A stretch of DNA of 45,348 bases from Deltaproteobacteria bacterium SM23_61 (GCA_001304105.1 LJUR01000019.1:1-45348); one strand, 5' to 3'. Shown: positions 1 through 8,141, counted from the first letter of the stretch. The notes: generated from the sequence alone by a model not told the origin. Numbers and translations are program-made.

Positions 1-357
1 GTTCCGGACCGCCAAATCCATGATTTTGCATATTTTCCGCGCCTCCCGTTCTCCGATCGACCCCCCTTCGACGGTGAAATCCTGGGCATAAAGATAAACC
101 GGCCGGTTCTGGATCTTGGCCGCTCCGGTTATCACCGCTTGCCGCGTGCTTGTTTTGCCCTTGTATCTACCGAATTTGGGAGCATTGCTTTCCATATAGG
201 CGTCGAGTTCATCGAAACTCATAGGATCTACCAATAAGTCGATCCTTTCCCGGGCGGTTAGCTTTCCGGCCTGGTGTTGCTTGTTCTTAGCGGATTCTGA
301 ATCTTCCATGGAAATCTTTTTTTCTGCCAGTTCTTCCAATTGAGCGATGGATACCAT
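1..357 (-). CDS. Acyl-CoA carboxylase/decarboxylase carboxyltransferase subunit (PccB/MmdA-like), N-terminal part
   Basis: Open reading frame running off the left edge; 119 residues are visible. It is absent from the ORF track because it has no stop in the window. It starts at the ATG whose complement lies at 355-357, preceded by an AAAGGA ribosome site. The product opens with a helical stretch, then LTARERIDLLVDP and QDFTVEGGSIGE, the usual N-terminal signatures of the biotin-dependent carboxyltransferase family (propionyl-CoA carboxylase beta, methylmalonyl-CoA decarboxylase alpha). These enzymes move CO2 between biotin and an acyl-CoA. The acyl-CoA binding and second domains lie outside the window, so the substrate cannot be named. 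It lies 75 bp downstream of the LarA homologue on the same strand and may be co-transcribed. Confidence 0.9.
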   Translation of the reverse strand, partial: MVSIAQLEELAEKKISMEDSESAKNKQHQAGKLTARERIDLLVDPMSFDELDAYMESNAPKFGRYKGKTSTRQAVITGAAKIQNRPVYLYAQDFTVEGGSIGEREARKICKIMDLAVRN

Positions 358-401
358 TTTTCAGTCCTTTTCAGGTTGCAGTTGAGAAATAGAGAGCACC
401 C

Positions 402-429
402 TCGAAACCGGGAACCCGAAACGCGTAAC
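402..429. repeat. Short heptad-period array
   Basis: Four degenerate 7-mers in a row (cgaaacc, gggaacc, cgaaacg, cgtaact) between the LarA homologue stop and the carboxyltransferase start. This is one of at least 13 such arrays in the window; see the findings. Confidence 0.6.
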
Positions 430-432
430 TTT

Positions 433-1686
433 TCAGTCCACCGGTATATACTGCAACGACCCGTTGGGGAAGATGGAAACGCTCTGACCGGCCGAGCCGT
501 TCTTCAGTTCTTCCAGCACATCCTTCCAGGTGTTGCGGATGATCACCTGCTCCGGATAACGCTCCAGAAGGTCGGCGCGGGAGCAGTTGGGGGAAAAGAC
601 GATGACTTTCCGGCCCTGGAAAATGTCCCCCACGGCTTTTCGGCGGCCCACCCGGTTGTAAAGCCTCATCCCCCGGTCGGCCAGGGAGTGAAACCCCAGG
701 CCGTCGGAGCTGGCCGTGGCGATGACGACCTTCCCGCCCTCTCTCACCAAGCGGCAGGTTTCATTTCCCGTCCAGACGTTCATGGCCTTTTGCGCCTGCA
801 CCAGTTCCGTATCTTCCGGGAAGGCGTTGAAAATCCCGATGTCCACGTCGCAGGGTGCTTCGGTCTTGTACACCTTTCGAGCGAGTTCCACGGCAGCCCG
901 GTGGGCCTGGACCAGGTCTCCCACAAAGACCCCGGCGGTCTTGCCTTCCGAAGTCCCCACGGAGTTTACGACGGCGTTCAGGCCGGCCATGCGGGCGCCC
1001 TCTTCGATGTCCGCCCGGAGCTCGTTGGCGTTGATATCGTAGCCTTTGGAAAAGCCCGTGTTGCCGATCTTTCCCTGGAAGGCCGGGGTGTGATTTCGAT
1101 GGATGGTGTCGATGGACCCCAGGCCGGGGACTACGATCTTCCCCCCACCCCCGAAAGCGGCAATGGGGTGGGGAGTGATGAAGCCGACCCCGATTTTCAC
1201 ATCGGATTCCACGAAATAGCGGTTGAGGATGACCGGCGTTCCCCGCGAGGTGGTTCCCACATGGACCACATTCTCAAAAGGGTGATGGTTGTAGACGGCG
1301 AACCGGTTGGCCATCTTCTTGCCCAACTTCTTCTCCTGGTCCGCCTTCATGAGCGGGCGGTGGCAGCCGATGGCCATGATGATCTTGATGTTTTCGTCGG
1401 GGATGCCGGCCTGGTTCAGTTCTTCTACGATAAATGGAAGGAAGCGATACGCTTGGGTTGGACGGGTCAGGTCGTCCACCGCAATCGCGGCGGTCTTTTT
1501 CCCCTCCGCTAGCCTGCGGATCCGCTCCTGGCCGATGGGGTCCTGGAAGGCCTGCCGAATCTCCTCCTGGCTCACATCCGGCTTATCGGCCATGGTGGCC
1601 ATGCTGATCTTCCAGTTGTTCGGAAAAGTCAAAGGCAGGCTCTTGCTTCCCCGCCAGCACCCCCAAGGGATCGTAACCTTTCGCAT
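433..1686 (-). CDS. LarA-type nickel-pincer racemase/epimerase homologue (copy 1)
   Basis: A 417-residue protein of the lactate racemase LarA family (DUF2088), close to the family's usual length. LarA swaps the configuration of 2-hydroxy acids by hydride transfer using a nickel-pincer nucleotide covalently held by a lysine. The key residues fall almost on the Lactobacillus numbering: Arg75 in DDLTRPT, His109 in GCHRP, His173 and Lys183 in TPHPIAAFGGGGK, and His199 in IHRNH. Lys183 would carry the cofactor. A G-rich ribosome site precedes the ATG. The cofactor genes larB, larC and larE are not in the window. The gene is head to head with the CitE-like gene and upstream of a carboxyltransferase, so the substrate is probably a hydroxy acid feeding acyl-CoA metabolism rather than necessarily lactate. 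Homologues act on malate, lactate and longer hydroxy acids. Confidence 0.88.
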   Translation of the reverse strand: MRKVTIPWGCWRGSKSLPLTFPNNWKISMATMADKPDVSQEEIRQAFQDPIGQERIRRLAEGKKTAAIAVDDLTRPTQAYRFLPFIVEELNQAGIPDENIKIIMAIGCHRPLMKADQEKKLGKKMANRFAVYNHHPFENVVHVGTTSRGTPVILNRYFVESDVKIGVGFITPHPIAAFGGGGKIVVPGLGSIDTIHRNHTPAFQGKIGNTGFSKGYDINANELRADIEEGARMAGLNAVVNSVGTSEGKTAGVFVGDLVQAHRAAVELARKVYKTEAPCDVDIGIFNAFPEDTELVQAQKAMNVWTGNETCRLVREGGKVVIATASSDGLGFHSLADRGMRLYNRVGRRKAVGDIFQGRKVIVFSPNCSRADLLERYPEQVIIRNTWKDVLEELKNGSAGQSVSIFPNGSLQYIPVD

Positions 1687-1807
1687 CTTATAAATTCCCC
1701 CCTTTGGTTGAAATCGTCCGTAAGAAATATATCATAAATATGGAAGCACGATGGGAAAAATTTCGGGGAAGGTCCGGCAATCTCCGGATTTGAATTGAAC
1801 AGGGGGA

Positions 1808-1836
1808 TTGGTTTGGTAGGAAGATGATGGTATATT
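1808..1836 (+). promoter_or_regulatory. Candidate sigma-70 promoter for the CitE-like gene
   Basis: TTGGTT, 17 bp, TATATT, in the 185-bp divergent gap between the LarA homologue and the CitE-like gene. The -10 is good (5/6); the -35 is weak (3/6). Confidence 0.35.
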
Positions 1837-1871
1837 CATTCGAGTAAAAGTTTTCACTGAGGGAGACCCCG

Positions 1872-2789
1872 ATGAATCGAATGATCAGACGCTCAACCTT
1901 GATTCTTCCTGTAAATATTCCCCGCTTCGTGGAGAAAGCCTACCAGCGGGGAGCGGATGCGATCCTCCTGGACCTGGAAGATGCGGTCCCCTGGGCGGAG
2001 AAGGAAAACGCCCGCAGACTGGTCAAGGGCTCGATTCCTTTGGCCGCCAAAGGCGGGGCCGAAGTGGGGGTGAGGATCAACAAGGATCCCCAGTGGCTGT
2101 CCCTGGATGTAGAGGCTTCTGTCTACCCGGGTCTGGACGGGATCGCCCTGCCCAAGACCGAATCGGCCGAAGAGGTGCGCAGCCTGGAAGCCCTGGTGGA
2201 AAAGATGGAGAAGCAACGGGGAATCAAGCCAGGGCACATCCAGTTTTCCATCCTGATCGAGACCCCCCGGGGGCTGCTAAAAGCCCAGGAGATCGCCACG
2301 GCCAGCCCGCGGATTGAGTCCATGAGCATCGGGCCCGAGGACTACTGCCTGGAATTGGGCGTGGAGCCTTCGGCGGATGGGAGCGAGATCTTCTATGCCA
2401 TCTCCTGGATCGTGACCGTCTGCAAACCGGTCGGGGTCCGGCCCATGGGCATGTTGGGAAGCATCGGCGGTTTCCGGGACCTGGAGGCCTTCGAACGGTC
2501 GGTCAGGCGGGCCCGGCAGCTCGGATGTGAAGGCGCTTCCTGCATCCATCCCGACCAGGTGGCGGTGATCAACCGGGTCTACACTCCGGAGGAGGATAAG
2601 GTGGCCTTCGCCCGCCGGGCAGTGGAGGCCTTCGAAGAAGGGGTGAGGAAGGGGACCGCCTCGGTCAACCTGGACGGAAAGATGGTGGACATCCCGGTGT
2701 ACAACCGGGCGAAATTGATCTTGGCCCGGGCCGAAGCCATCGCCGCCGTGGAGAAAAGAAAGGCCGAAGCGCTGGCCAGGATAAAATAA
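1872..2789 (+). CDS. CitE-like HpcH/HpaI aldolase/citrate lyase family protein
   Basis: 305 residues, a typical length for stand-alone CitE homologues (citrate lyase beta, malyl-CoA/citramalyl-CoA lyase, malyl-CoA thioesterase). The TIM-barrel signatures are present: RSTLILP near the N-terminus, DAILLDLEDAV with the acidic residues of the Mg site, an Arg in VRIN, LIETPRGL with the metal-binding Glu, and GPEDYCLELG. No citrate lyase alpha or gamma subunits are nearby, so an acyl-CoA lyase or thioesterase role is more likely than true citrate lyase. A GGGAG ribosome site sits upstream of ATG 1872. It heads a plus-strand group with a decarboxylating dehydrogenase and an aminotransferase. Which acyl-CoA it cleaves is not decided by the sequence. 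Confidence 0.85.
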   Translation: MNRMIRRSTLILPVNIPRFVEKAYQRGADAILLDLEDAVPWAEKENARRLVKGSIPLAAKGGAEVGVRINKDPQWLSLDVEASVYPGLDGIALPKTESAEEVRSLEALVEKMEKQRGIKPGHIQFSILIETPRGLLKAQEIATASPRIESMSIGPEDYCLELGVEPSADGSEIFYAISWIVTVCKPVGVRPMGMLGSIGGFRDLEAFERSVRRARQLGCEGASCIHPDQVAVINRVYTPEEDKVAFARRAVEAFEEGVRKGTASVNLDGKMVDIPVYNRAKLILARAEAIAAVEKRKAEALARIK

Positions 2790-3141
2790 TGGGTCTTCTC
2801 CCAATCGAGTGGGTGATTTCCGTGGATTTTCCGTCGGACGGCATGCTCGTTGGGGGATTCGGGAGGGGCCCCGGGGGTGCATCCCGCCCCTGGCGGGACA
2901 TAATTAAGCGGTTGTTCTTTCATCGGTTCGCGTCGGATGATTATTTTGTTGGCCGGATCGGAGCAGGGATTCGGTTTTCCGCAAGGGGATCGGGGACAGG
3001 TGCCTCGCGGAACCCAGGCAACCGCTCCCGAATCCGGGTTGTTCCCGCTGATTCTGTCCCGCCATGAACGGGACGCACCCCCTGGGCGGAGAGTGTTTCT
3101 TTTCCCTTTCCACCCACTCGATCGGAAGAAGAACCAAAATA
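2789..3141. repeat. Long imperfect palindromic intergenic element
   Basis: Fills the 460-bp gap after the CitE-like gene. The outer arms (about 2791-2816 and 3108-3135) share ATCGAGTGGGTG in inverted form. The inner arms (about 2868-2905 and 3045-3085) share GGGGGTGC and TGGCGGGACA in inverted form. No transposase ORF is inside. It resembles a non-autonomous hairpin or MITE-like element. The small ORFs in the track here (2789..3067, 2937..3248 and others) come from the palindrome and are not believed. Confidence 0.6.
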
Positions 3142-3147
3142 ATTTTT

Positions 3148-3225
3148 CGAGTTTCGGATTCCAAGTTTCGAATTTCTGGTTTAAGACAGAAACACTGGGT
3201 CCCAAGACTCGAAACCCGAAACTTT
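3148..3225. repeat. Heptad-period array in inverted pair
   Basis: Left half reads gagtttc, ggattcc, aagtttc, gaatttc; right half has ctcgaaa, cccgaaa, partly complementary to the left. It ends about 20 bp before the dehydrogenase start codon. Confidence 0.6.
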
Positions 3226-3248
3226 CTTTTTCCGAAAGGGAGGAATGA

Positions 3249-4337
3249 ATGGCACCGTATCGAATCGTTGTATTGCCCGGGGACGGGGTGGGCCCGGAGG
3301 TCATTGCCGAGGGGCTAAAGGCCATCCGGGCCGCCATGGAAGGAGTGTCCCTGGAGGCCCAGTTTATTGAACTGGAGATCGGCGCCGCCCGCTATCGGAG
3401 GACGGGCGCGGCCTTTGGGCAGGAAGACATCGAAAAAGTACGCCAGGCGGATGCCGTTTTCTTCGGGGCCGTGGGCCTTCCCGATGTCCGCCTGCCGGAT
3501 GGCCGGGAAGTCCAGTCGGGGTACATTTACCGCCAGGACCTCGACCTCTATGCCAACATCCGGCCGGTGAAGCTGTACAAAGGGGTGGAATCCCCTCTGA
3601 AGAAAGCTGAGGAGAGGGGAATCGATTATGTGATCTTCCGGGAGAACACGGAGGGCCTTTACACCTTCGGCAAAGGCGGGTTCCGCATCGGGAAGGAAGC
3701 GGCGGTGAATCCCTTGATCATTTCCCGGAAAGGGACGGAGCGGATCGTGCGGGCCGCCTTCCAGATGGCCCGTCGGCGGAGAGGAGCCCCCGAAGACGGC
3801 GTGAAAAGGGTGACCTGTGTGGACAAATCAAACGTCGTGGAGGCGTATGCCTTCTTTGAAGAAGTTTTCCGTGAGGTGGCGGGGGAGTTTCCCGACATCC
3901 AGAGCGAGCATTACTACACGGATGCCATGACCGTCCTGATGGTCCAGAGGTCCTGGCATTTCGATGTGGTGGTTACGGAAAACATGTTCGGAGATATTCT
4001 TTCCGACCTGGGGGCGGGGACCATCGGCAGTCTCGGCCTGGCCCCATCGGCGGAGGTGGGAGACCATCACGGTCTCTTCCAGTCCATTCACGGAAGCGCC
4101 CCGGACATCGCCGGGAAAGGGATCGTCAATCCGATCGCCGCCATCCTCTCCGGCTCCATGATGTTCGACTGGCTGGGAGCCACGCATAGGGACCCGAAGG
4201 CTTCGGAGGTTGGGCGCCGGATCGAGGAGGCAGTGGAGACCGTTCTGGCCAAGGGCCGGGTAAAAACCCCCGACCTCGGCGGGAAGAACACCACTTCTCA
4301 GATGGGAGATGCCATCGTTGAGGAGATAAAGGCCTAG
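3249..4337 (+). CDS. Isocitrate/isopropylmalate dehydrogenase family oxidoreductase
   Basis: A 362-residue NAD(P)-dependent beta-decarboxylating dehydrogenase. It has the N-terminal PGDGVGPEV signature, the Arg of LYANIRPVK, the FRENTEGLY loop, VDKSNVVEA, and the C-terminal TENMFGDILSDLGAG metal-binding block followed by HGSAPDIAGKGI. The RENTEG loop is like tartrate, malate and isocitrate enzymes rather than typical LeuB. The family oxidises a 2-hydroxy acid bearing a 3-carboxylate and releases CO2. With LarA and CitE homologues next door, a hydroxydicarboxylate such as malate or tartrate is a plausible substrate, but LeuB-type function cannot be excluded. GGGAGG just upstream supports ATG 3249. 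Confidence 0.88.
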   Translation: MAPYRIVVLPGDGVGPEVIAEGLKAIRAAMEGVSLEAQFIELEIGAARYRRTGAAFGQEDIEKVRQADAVFFGAVGLPDVRLPDGREVQSGYIYRQDLDLYANIRPVKLYKGVESPLKKAEERGIDYVIFRENTEGLYTFGKGGFRIGKEAAVNPLIISRKGTERIVRAAFQMARRRRGAPEDGVKRVTCVDKSNVVEAYAFFEEVFREVAGEFPDIQSEHYYTDAMTVLMVQRSWHFDVVVTENMFGDILSDLGAGTIGSLGLAPSAEVGDHHGLFQSIHGSAPDIAGKGIVNPIAAILSGSMMFDWLGATHRDPKASEVGRRIEEAVETVLAKGRVKTPDLGGKNTTSQMGDAIVEEIKA

Positions 4338-4374
4338 GAAAACCGATCTATCAAAACAAGTTAATCTAGCAAAT

Positions 4375-4657
4375 TAGGGGACGTTGGTTCTAAGTGACGT
4401 TGTAGTCGGTTATATTGATTTCCCAATTTTCTCGCTTAAAACGGCCCAGCAGAGTTGATTATTCCTTTCACCGGTGATTTTGAGAAGCTTCTTCCGGTTC
4501 ACGTTTCTTGGGGTAGATCGCCCCAATCAAGTCCGGTCCGGGACAGAAGGCGGATTCCCTGAAATATCGGTAACCTTGGGCTATCGTAAAACTCTCTTAA
4601 AAGCGTCATTTGCTCTACTCTATAATTCTGAAGGTCACTTAGAACCAACGTCCCCTA
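4375..4657. mobile_element. MITE-like element with perfect 24-bp terminal inverted repeats
   Basis: The 24-mer beginning TAGGGGACGTTGGTTC at 4375-4398 recurs exactly in inverted orientation at 4634-4657. The interior is ~235 bp, AT-richer than the flanks, and has no transposase. An inner hairpin (ttgggg...ccccaa) lies near 4510. No clear target-site duplication is visible. The 94-aa ORF 4474..4758 spans the right end and is not believed. This reads as a non-autonomous transposable element; a mobilising enzyme was not seen in the window. Confidence 0.75.
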
Positions 4658-4785
4658 TTCTGCGTATTTTTGCCGGTTTGCACGAGTCCGGGAATATCAT
4701 TATTTGTATATTCTTGAAAGGCAGCGAATATGATAAGCTAATTCGGCCGCCAGGATAAAAGGCTACCCGGCCGAAAGAGGAAGGG

Positions 4786-5211
4786 ATGGAAGAAGGGAAG
4801 AGAAAGCTAGAACTGTTGCCCGATACCTACGCCGTGTGCCGGTTGGATAAGAACGCTCCGGTACCCGATTGGGGGACCCGGGGTTCTTTTTACTCCATCA
4901 CCTGCACCGCAGAGGAGCTTTCCGTGGTCTGCCCGGACGCCCACGTTCCCGGGGGAGTGAATAAAGAGGGTGGGTGGAAGATTTTGAAGGTCGAAGGACC
5001 CCTGGAATTTTCTTTGACCGGGGTCCTGGCGTCCCTGACCGCCCCCCTGGCTCGGGAGGGGATCAGCGTCTTTGCCCTGTCCACTTATGACACGGACTAT
5101 CTCTTGGTGAAGAAAGAGCAGCTGGAAAAGGCGGTTCGGGCGTTGCGGGGAGAGGGAAACGAGGTAAAGACAGGGGGCAGGGGGCAGGGGGAAAAAGGGA
5201 GTAGGGTGTAG
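4786..5211 (+). CDS. ACT domain-containing protein
   Basis: 141 residues. The body matches small stand-alone ACT-domain proteins (COG3603 type): LPDTYAVCRLD at the start, SFYSITCTAEELSVVC, GWKILKVEGPLEF, then LAREGISVFALSTYDTDYLLV. Such proteins probably bind amino acids or similar small ligands and act as sensors; the exact role is unknown. An AGGAAGGG ribosome site precedes ATG 4786. The last ~12 residues (GGRGQGEKGSRV) are encoded by the adjoining heptad repeat, so the true domain ends near residue 128. It lies just upstream of the aminotransferase, which fits an amino-acid-sensing role. Confidence 0.8.
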   Translation: MEEGKRKLELLPDTYAVCRLDKNAPVPDWGTRGSFYSITCTAEELSVVCPDAHVPGGVNKEGGWKILKVEGPLEFSLTGVLASLTAPLAREGISVFALSTYDTDYLLVKKEQLEKAVRALRGEGNEVKTGGRGQGEKGSRV

Positions 5212-5262
5212 GGTGTCGGGTGTAAGGTGTGGAGTGTCGGGGGTAGGGTGAGGGTGTAGGGG
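5171..5262. repeat. Heptad-period G-rich array (gggcagg / gggtgta types)
   Basis: First three gggcagg-type units, then about ten degenerate units of the gggtgta, gggtgtc, aggtgtg kind. It starts inside the 3' end of the ACT protein gene and supplies its stop codon. Confidence 0.75.
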
Positions 5263-5349
5263 TTTGAGTGGCGAAGGAAAAAGTTTTTGGGCCTGAGCCT
5301 TGTGCCCAGTGCTTTGAACCTTTTCTTATGAATCAAACCGGAGCATATC

Positions 5350-6513
5350 ATGAATTTTAATGTTGCCAAAAGAACCGAATCTTTTCAGGAATCGGTCATC
5401 CGCAAGATGACCCGGGTATGCCAGCAGTACCGGGGGATCAACCTGGCCCAGGGGTTTCCGGAGAAGGACCCGCCGGAAGAAGTGATCAAAGAAGCCCTGC
5501 GGGCGATCGAGCAGGGGAGCAACCAGTATTCCATCACCTGGGGCCTGCCGGCGCTGCGCGAGGCGGTGGCCGGGAAAGTCTCCCGTTTCGCCGGCCTGAA
5601 GGCCGACCCGGAGAAAGAGATCACCATCACCTGCGGCAGCAGCGAAGCCATCGTGGCTTCCCTGATGGCCCTGGTGAACCCCGGGGAAAAGGTGATCGTC
5701 TTCGAGCCCTTCTACGAGAATTACCTTCCCGGATTGACCCTCTGCGGCGGAATCCCCGAGTTCGTCCGGTTGCGGGACCCGAACTGGGCCCTGGACCCGG
5801 ATGAACTGAAGAAGGCCTTTTCCCAAAAGCCCAAGGCGGTGATCCTGAACACGCCGGCCAACCCCTCCGGGAAGGTTTTCTCCCGCGGGGAAATGGAAAT
5901 CATTGCCCGCTTCTGCCGGGAGTACGGGACGTACGTGATTACCGACGAGATCTACGAGCACATCCTTTACGACGGGCTCCAGCACATCCACATGGGCAGC
6001 CTGCCGGGGATGTGGGAACGGACGGTCACCATCAGCGGCATCTCCAAGACCTACAGCGCCACGGGATGGCGGGTGGGGTACGTGATCGCCCACCAGGGTC
6101 TCATGTCGGCCATCCGCAAGTGTCACGACTACATGGTTGTCGCCGCCCCCACCCCCTTCCAGATGGGGGCGGCGGTGGCCATGGGCCTTCCCGATTCCTA
6201 TTACCGGGACCTCCAGGAATTCTACCGGGAGCGCCGGGATTTTCTGCTCAAGGTTTTTGAGGACCTTTCCGTTCCGGTCTTCCGGCCCGCGGGAGCCTAC
6301 TACATGATGATCCGGATCGACGGGCTGGGCCTTGGGGATGACGAGGCCTTCGCCATGGCCCTGGTGGAGAAGACCGGTCTGGCCGTGGTACCGGGGTCGA
6401 GCTTCTACCACCGGCCGGAAGACGGCCGGGACAAAGTCCGCTTCTGCTTTGCCAAAAAGTGGGAGACCCTGAATCAGGTCAAGGAAAGAATGGAGAGGTT
6501 TCTAAAGAGATAA
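5350..6513 (+). CDS. Class I/II PLP-dependent aminotransferase
   Basis: 387 residues, standard for the AspC/AlaT-like fold type I family. It has an N-terminal INLAQGFPEKDPP block, an NQYSITWGLPALREAV substrate loop, NTPANPSGKVF, and SGISKTYSATGWRVGY with Lys233 as the PLP-binding lysine. The C-terminal arginine block is near KVRFCF. It would transfer an amino group between an amino acid and a 2-oxo acid; the pair of substrates is not determined. It follows the ACT-domain gene by 138 bp of repeat DNA and is followed by a 26-bp perfect palindrome that may act as a 3' structure. Confidence 0.92.
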   Translation: MNFNVAKRTESFQESVIRKMTRVCQQYRGINLAQGFPEKDPPEEVIKEALRAIEQGSNQYSITWGLPALREAVAGKVSRFAGLKADPEKEITITCGSSEAIVASLMALVNPGEKVIVFEPFYENYLPGLTLCGGIPEFVRLRDPNWALDPDELKKAFSQKPKAVILNTPANPSGKVFSRGEMEIIARFCREYGTYVITDEIYEHILYDGLQHIHMGSLPGMWERTVTISGISKTYSATGWRVGYVIAHQGLMSAIRKCHDYMVVAAPTPFQMGAAVAMGLPDSYYRDLQEFYRERRDFLLKVFEDLSVPVFRPAGAYYMMIRIDGLGLGDDEAFAMALVEKTGLAVVPGSSFYHRPEDGRDKVRFCFAKKWETLNQVKERMERFLKR

Positions 6514-6530
6514 CCCTTCGCCCGCATCCC

Positions 6531-6556
6531 TAAGGGCGATTCATGAATCGCCCTTA
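6531..6556. repeat. 26-bp perfect palindrome (gggcgattcatgaatcgccc family)
   Basis: TAAGGGCGATTCATGAATCG and its remainder form a perfect 26-bp palindrome between two convergent genes. Related copies lie at 17212-17236 and 45043-45063, with a decayed one near 33892-33932. Its position suggests a bidirectional 3' hairpin or a REP-like element. Confidence 0.65.
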
Positions 6557-6665
6557 CACCAGGAACGCGAGACGGCTTTCTGGTTTTTGCCAACACGCTG
6601 CTATTCATGGAGGGCTGATCGCCTAACCTTTTTGCGATTCAAAGCTTGGAATTTAGTGTTCTTAA

Positions 6666-6699
6666 ATTCCGCATTCCACATTCGGCATTCCGCATTCAG
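6666..6699. repeat. Heptad-period array (attccgc type)
   Basis: Five units: attccgc, attccac, attcggc, attccgc, attcaga. The minus-strand stop codon of the UxaA-family gene (6696-6698) lies inside it. Confidence 0.75.
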
Positions 6700-7853
6700 A
6701 AGGGCGGGTTGACGGTCATCATGGTGAAGACCTCCATGCCGTTGGCCTCGGCCCTGGTCTTTTCCCCGTTGATCACCCGGACCAGGTAGTCGATCATCTT
6801 CTCCCGGAGTTCTTCCATGGGCGTTCCTTCCACCAGTCGACCGGCATTGATGTCCATGTCGTCCCGCATGGTCTGGTAAACCCTGGTGTTGCTCGTCACT
6901 TTGATCACCGGGACCACGGGGAAGCCGGCCGGAGTCCCCCGCCCGGTGGAGAAGAACATGACCTGAGAACCGCTGGCAGCCAGGCCGGCCATGGAGTCTC
7001 CGTCGTACCCCGGGCCGTCCTGGAGGATCAGCCCTTTTTCCGTGGGCCACTCCCCGTAATCCACGACCTGGTTAATCGCCGTCGTGCCACCCTTGTGGAT
7101 ACACCCCATGGACTTCTCCGCGATGGTGCTCATGCCCCCGTCCATGTTGCCGGGGGAGATGACCCAGCTGGCCAAAGGCCCCATGATATCCTTGGTCCGC
7201 TGCTCGGCCTGGTCGATCATGCCCGCGATCTTTCCGGCGACCTCTTCATTTTTCGCCCGCCGGGTGAGGACATGGGTGGTTCCGATCATCTCCGTGTTCT
7301 CCCCGAAAATGACGCTGCCCCCCTTCCCCACCACCCAGTCGGAGACCGACCCCAGGGCCACGTTGGCGGTAACCCCGGACATGGCGTCGGAACCCCCGCA
7401 TTCCATGGCCACCAGGAGTTTTTCCCAGGACATGGGGACGCGCCGCTGAGGGCCAATTTCCGCCAGCATCCGCCGGGCTGCTTCGATGCCTTTCCGGGCG
7501 GTTTGCAGGGAGCCGGACTCCTGAACATCAAAGACGGCGACGGGCTTCTCCGCTTTCTCGATGAAGGGCCGAAAATCCCTGGTGTTGGCCCGCTCGCAGC
7601 CCAGCCCGATGACCACCGCCGCCCCCACGTTGGGGTGGTGGACCAGGCTGGCCAGGATGCGAAAGAGGATCTGGGTTTCCCGGGCGCTGCCCCGCCCGCA
7701 TCCGTAGGCATGGGGGACGCAGACCGCTTCGGGGACTTCCCGCGAAATTCTGTTGATTACTCCATTGACGCAGGAGACCGTGGCCAGGACCAGTACATGG
7801 TTGCGGACGCCGAATTTCCCGTTCTTTCTCTCGTAGCCGGTGATCTCCCTCAT
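6696..7853 (-). CDS. UxaA-family lyase large subunit (altronate dehydratase C-terminal / SuyB-like)
   Basis: 385 residues from the ATG at 7853; the track's longer version adds an unlikely 14-residue lead. The ATG overlaps the stop of the upstream SAF subunit as ATGA, a sign of translational coupling. Family signatures are GKFGVRNHV near the start, the ECGGSDAMSGVTAN block thought to carry catalytic ligands, and GCGRGSARET. The family covers altronate and galactarate dehydratases and the two-subunit (2R)-sulfolactate sulfo-lyase SuyAB, which makes pyruvate and sulfite. The split into a ~90-residue SAF subunit and a ~385-residue subunit is the SuyAB arrangement, while UxaA itself is one chain. 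Substrate assignment is inference; other hydroxy-acid dehydratases share the split. Confidence 0.85.
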   Translation of the reverse strand: MREITGYERKNGKFGVRNHVLVLATVSCVNGVINRISREVPEAVCVPHAYGCGRGSARETQILFRILASLVHHPNVGAAVVIGLGCERANTRDFRPFIEKAEKPVAVFDVQESGSLQTARKGIEAARRMLAEIGPQRRVPMSWEKLLVAMECGGSDAMSGVTANVALGSVSDWVVGKGGSVIFGENTEMIGTTHVLTRRAKNEEVAGKIAGMIDQAEQRTKDIMGPLASWVISPGNMDGGMSTIAEKSMGCIHKGGTTAINQVVDYGEWPTEKGLILQDGPGYDGDSMAGLAASGSQVMFFSTGRGTPAGFPVVPVIKVTSNTRVYQTMRDDMDINAGRLVEGTPMEELREKMIDYLVRVINGEKTRAEANGMEVFTMMTVNPPF

Positions 7854-8122
7854 TTCTTCCACCTCTTGCTCTCCAGGTTGTGAATGTGGACCCATTGCCC
7901 TTTCTTGATGTCCCGGGTGGAGACCGCCACCACTTCCCCGTATTTGATGATTTCTTCCCCCGCCGGTATGTCCCGCAGAGCCGCCTTGTGGCTGGCGGTA
8001 ATCTTTTCCAGGACCGGAAAGCCGTCAATCCCCTTGGCCCTGACCTCTTCTCCCTCGGCCAGGTCCCGCAGGGCGACGATCACGTTGTCGCGGGGATGAA
8101 TCAGCAGGGCATTTTCCTTCAT
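7850..8122 (-). CDS. SAF-domain small subunit of UxaA-family lyase (SuyA-like)
   Basis: 90 residues from the ATG at 8122, which has GGAGGG at good spacing; the track's start at 8191 would include repeat-derived sequence. The protein begins MKENALLIHPRDNVIVALRD and continues with EGEEVRAKG and DIPAGEEIIKYGEVV, the beta-clip SAF fold found at the N-terminus of altronate dehydratase and as the separate SuyA subunit. It is expected to pair with the large subunit encoded immediately downstream through the ATGA overlap. Confidence 0.85.
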   Translation of the reverse strand: MKENALLIHPRDNVIVALRDLAEGEEVRAKGIDGFPVLEKITASHKAALRDIPAGEEIIKYGEVVAVSTRDIKKGQWVHIHNLESKRWKK

Positions 8123-8141
8123 CAGACCCTCCACCCCAAAA

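Noticed and set aside
340-1512. 390-aa plus-strand ORF
   Set aside because: Complete overlap with the LarA homologue on the other strand; His/Pro/Gly-rich composition typical of an antisense shadow in GC-rich DNA.
1872-2789. True citrate lyase beta subunit
   Set aside because: No alpha, gamma or ligase genes nearby; stand-alone CitE homologues usually act on other acyl-CoA esters.
4474-4758. 94-aa ORF in the MITE-like element
   Set aside because: Spans the right inverted end, has no ribosome site and no recognisable domain.
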